A stretch of DNA of 64,000 bases from Solenopsis invicta (taxonomy: Eukaryota > Arthropoda > Insecta > Hymenoptera > Formicidae), in contig NC_052675.1 in NCBI RefSeq assembly GCF_016802725.1, positions 9,561,622 through 9,625,621 on the forward strand. Direction: 5' to 3'. This document shows positions 49,921-60,439 of this stretch, piece by piece. Under the pieces are notes generated by a model that saw only the letters and a program-made list of their open reading frames with translations, was not told the origin of the DNA and made no database searches. Numbering within the stretch: position 1 is the stretch's first letter; each line of letters starts with the position of its first letter. Position numbers and translations under genes: made by a program.

Positions 49921-52900
49921 CTAAGGAAAAAGGATTTCGTTCGTAGCAGTTGGCTCTGGACTTTGACTAGAACTTGCAGAGCTGAGAGTCTCATCTTTCA
50001 TCTTTAAAACGGATGAATCTTTGTCCTTGCTTTTATTATCCTTATCCTTATCCTTATCCTTATCTTTACCTTTATCCTTTTCCTTTTTCTCTTTATCCTT
50101 ATTATGCTTGTGATCGTGTTTGTGCTTATGTTTGTGCTTGTGCTTTTTCTTATCCTTCTTTTTCTTTTTATTCTGTAAGAATAATAAATGTACATCGCAA
50201 GTTTAATATATCTTATAATTCTGACATCACGAAAATGAACACATTATACTTTCTATTGCTTAAAAAACTTTATGTATATACCTTATTGCTGGAATCGCCC
50301 TTTGGCTTATGATCTTCTGAATCTTTCTTAAACATTCCAGGCTCGAAACCTACAGGACCAGGAGTTCCCATGATACCAGGCAGTGACGCGGAATTATCGC
50401 TATAATACTCAGATTTTACTTTCCCTTCACCAGGTACCGGAGTTCCTCGTTCGTCCTGCTAAAAAAACAGTAAATTTGATTTACTTGTGTTACTTGTGAC
50501 CGACAACAAGAGGAATAAAATTATTTTGCATACATTATTAGTTGTTTTTTGTCGTTTTGGTTCTGGCGCGTGTTCCACTGGATTTGAAGAACTTGGAGGA
50601 TCTTTGCTGGGAGATGATTTCCTCTTGTTGGAAACTGATAAGTTCTCAACTTCTTCGATTGATTCGTGTCTCACATGTTGCACCGGTGCGGCTTTCACCT
50701 AAGCAGAATATGCAAGATTTAGACATTGTTATAAAAAAAGCTTCACAGCTTATTATATAACACAAACGCAAAGTCTTACTTCACGTTCTGGACTTGGCGG
50801 GCCGGCTTTCCTGGGCTTTGTGATCGTCGTAATTTCAGCAACGGGAAGACAAAATGGAACTTTCATACCATACAAAGTGTAGTACAAGTCTACCAAATCG
50901 CAACGCAGCTTTGCATCGTGCGACAGCATGCCACTATAAGTAAAATCATATATGTTAATTGACACAAAAGAAAAATAAGAAATTTACAGATGAGATTGAA
51001 GAGTTGTCGTACTTAATCAAATTCCATATACGATCAACTAGATCGGGTTTATCCAAGTGATGCTCATGGGCTCTTTCGAATGGGGGATTCTCCACCATAA
51101 GCCGAACAAGTCTATGACGTATACCAGGATGCGGATCATTTTCTGCCATATCTAATAAAAACTCTAAGTCTTCCCATTTGCCATCCACGCGAGTAAAATC
51201 AACCAACGCTTCTAAAGCGGCGATTCGAATGTCTGGAAAGTATTAATTGATCATGAAAAATTTTGGCAATTTAAAATATACAGGGTGATCCTGAAAATGC
51301 CCATACCCTCATGGGTTGATAAAGTGAAACTAAGATGAAAAGTCCTTTACCATTTTTCATTATTCGCAATAATTACCGAGATAAAAATTAGTAAAGCTAT
51401 AGGCAGTCGCGGGTGGCGGCGCGGTAAAGAGAGAGAAGCAGTCATTGCCTATCGGCCAGCGCGCTGGCACCCGACTGCCACACACGCGAAGCCGCGCACG
51501 TACGTGTCCCGAACTTTACTAATTTTTATTTCAGTACCTATTGCGAATAATAAAAAATGGTAAAACTTTTCTTTTCAGTTTCACTTGCTCTATCAATCCA
51601 TGAAAGTATGGCCAGATTTTCTGGGTCACCCTGTAGAGACATTGTTATTGAATTGTTATGAAATCAAAATTACCTATAAATTGTCCATATGCTGCATATG
51701 CTCTAAAAAGATGAGGATTGCTTGGAAGATGTCCGAACTTTTGAAGGATACGTATAACTTTTAGACAAGCTACGCTAACAGTATATTTGTAACAAGGTAA
51801 TAATTTCTCTAAGTTCAAGTTTCTTGTCACCTCTTCTAAAATGGCTTTCGTGTCAATTGATAGAGATTCCGCTGTGATAGCCGTTCTGTAATGATACATT
51901 AAAAAATTTATCTTTACGTCAAATTGATATTATCTACAATTTATAAATAAAATTCAAATGTTTATACCCTTGTTGCACACTGATAACCGGTGTAACAGTT
52001 GCGCCAAGAGCTTCGATTAGTGCGGCTCTGTAGTAATTATCAGAATATCTATTCTTACTGTTATCGTTATACTTGAAAAGATCCATTAGAAAAGATAATA
52101 CTTCTGGTGGACAAATTCCATGATTATTGCGTAAACCCGCCATCGCAACTGGTATAGTCTGCACACACGGATATACAAAAATTCAAAAAATAAGATATTA
52201 CTTAATGAATCTAATGTTGTATGAGTTTGTAACTCGCACTAACCTTTTGTAAAAAGTAATGCTGAAAATTCGTGAAATTGTTTTGTTTAATAATCCGCCG
52301 ACACGACGCGGATCCGAATAATTTTCTAAATATAGCCAACATCGCTGGTGGGCCTGACCATGTTGCTACCATTGCGTTTCCCACCTGTGAGCATGTATTG
52401 GTAAAATGAAATTGAACAAATTGATAATTTAATAATGACTGACCTTTGTCAAACAATGAGCAGCGCGAAGTCTGACTTTATAGTAACAATGTTCGTTCTC
52501 AATTGTATCAGTCAATGCTAATCGTGTGGCAGGCGTCGGATGATGCTGCAACGCTTCGATCGCTTCTAATTGCGCGGTGACATCTCTCTCGTGTCTTAAT
52601 TGATATTGCCACTGATAATCAGGTTGCTCAATTTGCACAGCGCGCATAATTGTCATTTCAGGATCAAGTCTAATCCATAATACTGGAGAATCACTGTATA
52701 TAAACAATGTTTTTTTTAGCTAATGAAACATACATGTTTACAATTCTTGTATAAAATTTGCAATTGCAAAAATCGCGATCTTACTCCATAGCAGAGAGAT
52801 CCATATCAACCTCTTCGCCGGTACACAGAGGAATTTTCTTTTTCTTGTTTCTACGACTTTTACTGTGGCATGTGATATCCGCTCTGGCCATTGTACCTTC

Positions 52901-55859
52901 AATTTGTAACGTGTGCTTGAAAGTACCGTCCAATTCTTGAATATTGACTACTAACGGACCTACATATTTCCTAATTCCTCTTTGATGCGTAGTGTCTTGC
53001 CTAATTTCTAATTCTACTGTATTTCTATAAAGTACGTATATGTATGTCATTTCAAATTTTATATTAATAAAGAATAATATAGATGCGCAATTAAACTTAA
53101 AAGAAAATCACCTTTTTCTATTAAATATGAAACTTAGGCTGAATTTCGCATGTCCTCCCGTTCTCACCCATTGATCTATAAATACTGACATATCTTTCCC
53201 TGTTACAGTAAAGATCGCCTTAGCAAATACATTTGTACTAATTAACATATGCGACCACAGGCCAGATTCAATTTTTTGCTGCGCAGCATTAGCTGCCAGA
53301 GACAATTGTTTATTGAATACCTAAAAAATTAAATATATATTTAACAGCTCAATTCACTATTCTATTTAAAGAATGAAAAAAAAAACGTAAAAAATATATT
53401 TACTTGAAGCAATAATTCTTGGCCGATCCTATGTTCCAGCATTCTCATGATTAGATGCGCTTTCTTACGAAGAACCTCAATGTATTTTGGAGACATGGTA
53501 TGCAAATTTTTAATAGGAAAATAAAATCCGGGATCGGGAGCTCGAGGAGCCGGCGCTGGAGTATTAGCCGCAATGGGTAATGGCGCTGGTGCTTGAGATG
53601 GATCTAGTATTATACCACCAAATTGTTCTTCATATTTCACGACAGCTTGTAATTCCTATGAAAATTATGTCATAATATAAAATTAAATAATTTGACAACT
53701 AAAATAGCTAATAAAAATAACTAAGAAAACAATATGTAAGCACACATTGCAATTCATAGGTACTTACAGACTGAATCCATTCTCTGTATTCGTTATTTCC
53801 AAAGCATTTCTTCGCATAGAGTCCTGTTAAATAAGTGGAAATACCCTTAGGTAACCATGTATCTGACCAATTTTGCATGGATATGAAACATCCAAAAAAT
53901 TGTTCTGCAATCGCTTGCGCCATTGCTTTCTTAGTAATGTATACTTGATCTATAATTGCAGTAGAATGCAGTAAATTCGTGCTGAAAGTAAATAAATCAT
54001 CAGTAAATATAGTGACAGATCTTAATTATATGTAAAACAAAAGAAATTAGTTTTACTTTAAGATGCTCATAGTAGCATAGGCGTTAATGTCTTCATCTAT
54101 CTCATCAACAAAGACCTGCTTGTAACAAGAATACGGGTATCGATTTGACAAAGTTTCCTCATAAAATTCGAATGCTTCGTGCATGTATTTTGCAGACACT
54201 TTCAGTGATGGTAAAAGTTGAGGCAGACAGAAATGAGTCACTTCATGCATGTAGGGGTCCACAAAAATTTCAAAAGGTCTATAGAAAAAGAAATTTGTAT
54301 TATATTATATCAAAATTATTAAATGCTTTTATTTATTTATTTACCCGACTGCCAAAGCAATGTTTGGGGCGCACGCAGGAGTGTTAAGCACATAGTGAAA
54401 TGTTTTTCTACGCATGTCAGGTGTGTAGACCACTTCAACCAAATCTCCACAGGAAATTGCTGTCATCGCATCATCAACGGTAAATTCCAATTTCCAAGTA
54501 CACGGTTCAGCAAAACTATCCATGCATGGAAACCACAATCTAGATGAATTTTCATAGCTATACGTATACATATGGGCACCTCTCTAAAAAAGATAATAGT
54601 ATAGAAAACAATTTGAATAAAAAATATTACACTAAAAATTAGAAGTTATTATTGTATATGGTTTTAAAATTATAAAACTAAAATTGGTATAAGAAGTATT
54701 TACTAGAACTAATTAGTTCTCTACGTGTGTGAAAAAAGATAGAAAATTATTAACATGTTAGCTAAAATCTAAAAATTTAGAAACTCATAAAATATAATCT
54801 GTACTTAATCTTATTGAATCATAGATAAATCAAAGTATTGCAATCTTGAAGGTTCGTAAAGATTGGTTACAATAGACTAATTACTTCAGCTAGAGTTCCT
54901 TCACAATTTGGTACTACAAAATGCACTCCTCCTTGTGGCTGCTCCAAGGAAAATTCGATGCTAATCCTTAATCCTTTGCCTTCTGCGACCAAGTGTACTG
55001 CATCTGGTGGTATTTGAACTACTAATTCGCCAGCATTATTGTCGGAATCAACTTTCTGAGCTGCCGCTAGGTGCATATTTGAGAAAAATTCCAAGGATCG
55101 TCTACAAGAGATTGATAATTGGTTGATTAATATCCTCAAATGTTATTATATGTCCTTTTTTTAGCTAAACTTGCACAAGTCAAGTTTTCTCTTTTTCTCT
55201 CCAATGAAAAAAGTTATGGAGAAAAGATGAGCCATACAAATAGTTTAACTAGAAAGAACAAGTCTATTAAGTTATGTATAAGAAATTCGCTTACTGTTTA
55301 CTATCCCCTTGGCAAATATCCAGAAAAGGATCAAAATACTGGAAAGGTGCTTCATAAGTGTCATTTAAACACACTCTATATATTCTGCATTGTTTGGCGT
55401 TGAGCTTCACCAGTCTTAGGGTGTCTCGCAAAGGTATAATCGTCAACTCGACAAAACCAATTATGCTTTTCCTTTGAAAGCTTATTCCCGTTAAGCTTAA
55501 TATTTGATGAGCTGTAATTATACAATTGTTTTAAAATGCATTAATTACTTTCGTTAATATAATAACATGCAACTTGTCTAATTAATATACAAACACAAAC
55601 TTGTGGAACAACATAACCTCAAAAGTGAAATTTTTATTTATCCTACAAAACACACTTGAGATTATACGCATTATTTTCTGTTATATAACCGTAATTAAAA
55701 ATATAAAATAAACAAATAAAATTCCAATAAATATTGAAACTAGAAAAATTTGTTAACATAAAAACATAACCGGAGTAGATGGTTAAAACTGAAGATGCGT
55801 TTGTTTCTCTTACCTAATTTATAGGGACGGCTGTTATCAACCGTCTTTTCTTTCTTCAT
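49921..55859 (-). CDS. Taf2: TAF2 (TFIID subunit 2), copy 2
   Basis: Second complete TAF2 gene. Eighteen exons: 55859-55814, 55511-55295, 55101-54885, 54583-54345, 54278-54057, 53981-53768, 53655-53404, 53320-53112, 53024-52785, 52693-52444, 52384-52244, 52158-51968, 51885-51674, 51232-51013, 50933-50780, 50698-50534, 50458-50282 and 50172-49921, giving 1205 residues. No stop or frameshift was found and every splice site is kept. It differs from copy 1 at scattered residues (for example MRRK for [15 protein letters not shown] for IEFFLEQPRGG, FLQK for FLQT), several of which agree with the vertebrate protein. The KDKD tail is two residues longer. Intron 13 holds a 353-bp palindromic insertion. 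Upstream DNA differs from copy 1 beyond about 115 bp. Confidence 0.93.
51281..51633. mobile_element. 353-bp TA-flanked palindromic MITE in TAF2 copy 2
   Basis: Ends are CAGGGTGATCC and GGGTCACCCTG, with inverted arms of about 120-130 bp around a GC-rich centre. It is flanked by TA at 51279-51280 and 51634-51635, whereas copy 1 shows the empty site with a single TA in AAAATATAGATACATTG. TA duplication indicates a Tc1/mariner-type element. No transposase is encoded. Confidence 0.92.
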
Positions 55860-55977
55860 ATTTCTATTTGTTTAAATACAATTTATAGATCTGTCAAAAG
55901 AGATAAAACACGGAACGATAACAGAACACGACGCCATGCCACAGATGCCACAATACACTATAATACAAGTGCACAGT

Positions 55978-56329
55978 GCACAGAATACATTCCGTTTGTT
56001 TTCTGTTCCTGAACTCCCTGAATTAGTGTGCACTTAAAATGAAATAGATATATATTTGAAAGTTAATGAAAGCAAGAAGGAACGTTCTAGTGCAGTTTAG
56101 TGCAGGTATAGAAAACAAGCCTATTGACACTGACAATAAGCTGCACCCAGAACATATGGCACAATAACGCCTCGAAAGTCGAATAATTTCCAAAAATGAT
56201 TAATTGAATCGATCGATGTCGTACATACAAGGAGTTAATTTGTGACTCATATTTTAATTAACTTATACATATTTTTATTGTTCTTTATAAGTAATTATAA
56301 TCTGAAACATGTTTTAAACATAAAATAAT
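55978..56329. other. Upstream flank of TAF2 copy 2
   Basis: Unique, AT-rich DNA immediately upstream of the duplicated unit. It should include the promoter of copy 2 beyond the shared 115 bp. No coding or repeat feature is recognised. Confidence 0.5.
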
Positions 56330-57950
56330 TACAATTTGCATCGTAATGCAAAAAATAAATGTCAAATTAAGCGCGGGATACGTGTAGTGTCGATCTTGAC
56401 GCGTGAAGTTGCCTCACGCGGGAAACGAAATCGCTTATTCTCGCCAACTTTACTCGATTCACATTTCGCAGAAGATGGCGGACGCGGGACAAACGCGGGG
56501 CGGATCAGCTCTAGAAAAAAGATGCCATTACAACTCGTTTAATAAGTGAGCGAAACTTATATTGACCTAGTATTAATATTTACAGCCAAACTAATATCAG
56601 CGCTTACTATATATATATATATATATATAGATTCAATGTTCGCGTATCGATAATTCATGAAAACGCGTATCTCTCGTAATTGCATTTTGGTCGATCGCAG
56701 AGCGCGCGGGTCACTGGCAACGCAAAGAAAACGTGTATTGCTAGTAAAGCGCGTGGATATCTATCAACAATACACCTATTCTAATCGAAATTAAAAGCGA
56801 GATATGTAGCGCGGCGTCGATCTTGGTGCGTAAAATTAATTGCGCGGGAAACGATCCGAAGCCGGCTCGCCATCTTGATTCGCATTTACGTGTCTGATTC
56901 TGGGCAAAGCGGCGGACGCGGGGGATGACGGATCGGAACCGGAGCGAGTGGCGTCGTGACTTGTTTAATATAACAGGTAAGCGAAACGAGTATTGCAGAT
57001 AGATCGATGCTCATGCATTGGCGATCCATGAAAACGCCTACGTCATAGTGATTAATCTATCAATAGAGTGTATTGCGCGAATAATTAATTGGCAACGCGA
57101 CGATCGTAATATCGAAGTAAAATGCACGCGGATATCTATCTTTCAACATCCTTTAATGTTAATCTTTTACGCTTCTAACGTGTGACATGTGAAATAGCGA
57201 TACCAACGTCATAAGAGACAACGTTTATTAGTTGTCGCAAAATACGCGGACAATGCATCAATGTGAAGTTAAGAGCGGGATGCTTGGCGTCGGTATGAAG
57301 TTAACCGCGCGTGAGACGAAGGACGAAGCCGTTTGCGCCATCTTGATTCCATTTCTCTGTTTCATTTACAGAACGCGGTGGACACATGCAGGGCAGATCG
57401 GAACAGAAACGAGCGGTGTCGCAACTCATTTAACAGGTAAACGAAATCAATTTCACTCCTGCATCAATATCTAATGCCAGTTTAACCATCGCGTAATAAA
57501 AATTCTGTACTCATACCGATGATTCGTACAAAGGCGTATTTCGCGATAATTACTCGGTCGAAGGTACGTGTATCGTACTACCTGTTGACAACGACGTTAT
57601 ACATAATATATTATCGAATTGCAAGTAACGCGCGCAGATGTCGAGCTTATAATATTAATATGCTTCTAACGTATAATACAAAATAATAATCGTCATAAAA
57701 GACAACGTATAATTGTTGCTTGAGACGCGGACCAGTGCACAAATGTGAAGTTGAAAGCGGAATGTGTAGCGTTACTACGTCACAGCTGCGGCGTCGCTAT
57801 GAAGTTGTCCGCGCGAGAGATGAAACCATTTCGAATCATCTTAATTGTATTTACTTTTTATTTGCAGAACGCGGCGTATGCAGAAAGGATTAACTCAGGA
57901 ACGAGTGGCGTTACGATTCATTTAATTAGTAAGCGAAGTTTACATTAATC
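56330..57950 (+). repeat. Four degenerate repeats of an exon-like cassette
   Basis: Four diverged units of about 430-490 bp share a core of roughly 200 bp at 56336-56560, 56785-56990, 57235-57455 and 57735-57945. Each contains an acceptor-like CAG, a 61-75 bp stretch with AACGCGG and GGAACGAGTGGCGT-type motifs, then a donor-like GTRAGC/GTAAAC after TTTAATAACAG-type sequence (donors at 56546, 56977, 57437 and 57929). The acceptor is clear in units 1, 3 and 4 (ending at 56471, 57371 and 57867). Open frames differ between units, so protein coding is unlikely. Possibly a non-coding transcript with duplicated exons. Confidence 0.6.
56606..56628. repeat. (TA)n microsatellite
   Basis: A run of about eleven TA dinucleotides between cassette units 1 and 2. 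Confidence 0.9.
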
Positions 57951-58169
57951 ATGCATTTATTTTTAAACAACACCTAATTATTGCATAAAACATAGATTCG
58001 ATACTCGTTTGCGACATAGCGCATGATTCTTGTATTTCAGTAATTTATTTTCATTAAAACTTTATACTTTTGTTACACATCTGTCGAAATTATAAATAAA
58101 AATCAAAACTTGTTTGCAAACATAATTTTTCCGTATATTTTTTTTCAATATTATTTCTATTTAAATACT

Positions 58170-58650
58170 TTTTTGTATTACAGATCATATAGTTTCGTAT
58201 GTACTACAATTCTATTATTGCACATCGTGGGAATAAAATCTGAAAAAAAGATCTGGCACTTAGAAATAAATCAGACTAACAAGGAAAGGATGATATCGGG
58301 CCTCGGTGAAGTAACTTTGCGGTAAGCATTAGTACTTACGTACATAAAATTAATTGCTTGTTTCCATTTTTGTAGTCATTTTATTTCACATTTTTAAAAA
58401 TAATAATTACAGAAATAAATATTTTAATATAAAACTTTATAAATTTATTTTTATGAAATTATTCTTTTTGAAAATATATAATTATAATATTTTAATTTAA
58501 AAGCAATAAAAAAATTCTATGCATGTAAGATTCCTTTGAATCGTTGATTATTTTGAGAGCCACTTTAATAAGGATCTTGTATTTATATGTTACAGATTCA
58601 TCGTAGCAACATGTCTGATAACTCCACTGTCGCGCATCGATCGGTGAGTG
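58170..58650 (+). other. Two further exon-like segments, function unknown
   Basis: 58183-58321 and about 58596-58643 are each bounded by TTACAG and a good donor (GTAAGC, GTGAGT). The first is open on the plus strand and reads YSFVCTTILLLHIVGIK and onward. I do not recognise it. Together with the cassettes upstream these could be the last exons of one plus-strand transcript; this is inference from splice-site spacing only. Confidence 0.3.
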
Positions 58651-58789
58651 ATAAAAAAATTTATAAATGAGATAACAAAACTGAAATATAGCAAGTCATT
58701 TTACTTTTTAATAATAAAAGAAGCTTTAATAAAAATGTTTAAAAAAATTGTCTTAAAAAGTTATAAGTTTAAATACATAAAATTATGTT

Positions 58790-59510
58790 CGGGCATAATA
58801 ATAATTTCACGAATTAAAATTATGGATGCAATATAATAAAAATAAGGAATTATTTCTATGTCAACGTATTATTATAATTTATGGATTTATTATTACTTTG
58901 CAACATAATTTTAATTCGATGAATTAATATTATGCCTTGACATAATTTTAATTCACTTTTATTATGCCGCGACATAATAATTTGATGAATTAAAATTATG
59001 TCAAGGCATAATAATAATTTGAAAAAATAAAATTATGTCGCAACGTAATAATAATTTCATGAATTAAAATCGACATAAAATTAATTCCGTACTTGTATTA
59101 TGTCGCGGCAATTATTTTAATTCATGAAATTATTATTATGTACAGACATAACAAGAGTTCATAATTTGTATTGCGCCCATAAAAATAATTCTGTCAATAT
59201 ATAACTTTAATTAGATAAATTAAAATTATGTTATGACTAATAATGATTCCATTTATTGTTATGTCCGGGGATTCACACCAGACATAACAAAATTATCGTA
59301 ACATAAAAATAATTAATTCCATAAATTAAAATTATGGCGGGACATAATAATAATTTACAGTATTATTATGTAATGACATAATTTTAATTGGATAAAGTAA
59401 AATTACGTAGCAACATAAATTAAAATTATTTCGTGAATAATAATTACTTCAGGACATAATACTACATCCAAATTTGTATCATGTTTCATAAATAATAATA
59501 ATTTAATAAA
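58790..59510. repeat. AT-rich palindromic minisatellite
   Basis: Repeated variants of AATTAAAATTATGTC and its complement GACATAATAATAATTT occur in both orientations about every 30-60 bp across 700 bp. The spacing is irregular. Such DNA can fold into many alternative hairpins. No coding potential. Confidence 0.75.
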
Positions 59511-60439
59511 TAAAAGTTATGTATGTACAAAAATGACTAATGACAAATTGAAAAAAATATAAAACTTTAGTATATATATTACAGTGTAGATATTTTAAAG
59601 AAATATAATATTAAAAATTTGTTTGCCTATTTTATCTGGAACTCACGTTAGTGAATACATGAAATATCCACAACAGATTTATGCTTTGCAATATACAAAT
59701 TCTAACAGACAGGTTATTTATATTCCTAGAATACATTAGTATTTAAACAAAAACGTACAACTAATATTAAATTTTTGTAAAGGATTAAAATTGATTTAAA
59801 TATAAAGAATAAAAATTGTTTATACTTTAATAAAGGAAGCGATAAATTGTATTAATTTCATACAGGCATAAATTAAAGTCTAATATTTAAAAATAATCCC
59901 ATAATCAAAATGAACAAAATAGAAGCAAATATTCTACTTCTGGATTTACAAGAAGTACTCAATTATACAAGCTTTATTAATACAATCTCATTATTTTTGC
60001 AGTGTAAGAAAGAATATAAAATTTTCTTGGAAAAATTTACAAACTTAAACAAACATAATTTGCTTAAATAAAAAATATTTTTTCTTTATGTAAGAAATTT
60101 ATGTCTGTTTATAAATTCTTCCAAAAATATTTTATTTCTCGCTCACATTTCTCGTTTATATAAGGAATAATAAATGGTTGATATAACACTATTTTTTTTT
60201 CTGTGTGAGTACGTTTTGGTGGAACTAATAAAAATTTTAATTGTTATAATAGAACTTGATCTTATAATCAAAACATTTAATAAACTTTATTATCATCTGG
60301 TAATTCTTATAATATTTCTGATTCGATCTATTTGTAACAGACGTATTAGTTTAATTAATAAGATTTTTAAATAATGCAACAAGACTTTATTTTTCAGTAT
60401 ATTTACATTTTTATTTCATTTTTTTCGTGGTATAAGCAC
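59511..60439. other. AT-rich gap
   Basis: Very AT-rich DNA without a recognisable gene, RNA or repeat. Open frames here (for example 60174-60374) are short, AT-driven and unsupported. Confidence 0.5.

Larger units (their letters stand above)
49730..55977. repeat. TAF2 duplication, copy 2 (distal unit)
   Basis: Same orientation as copy 1, offset about 6.9 kb at the 3' end and 7.25 kb after the 353-bp insertion. All 18 exons match in length except the last, which is 6 bp longer. Introns are also highly similar, so the duplication was of genomic DNA, not retroposed. Confidence 0.9.

Noticed and set aside
42833..55977. TAF2 copy 2 as a processed or decayed pseudogene
   Set aside because: It keeps all introns, all splice sites and an uninterrupted 1205-codon frame.
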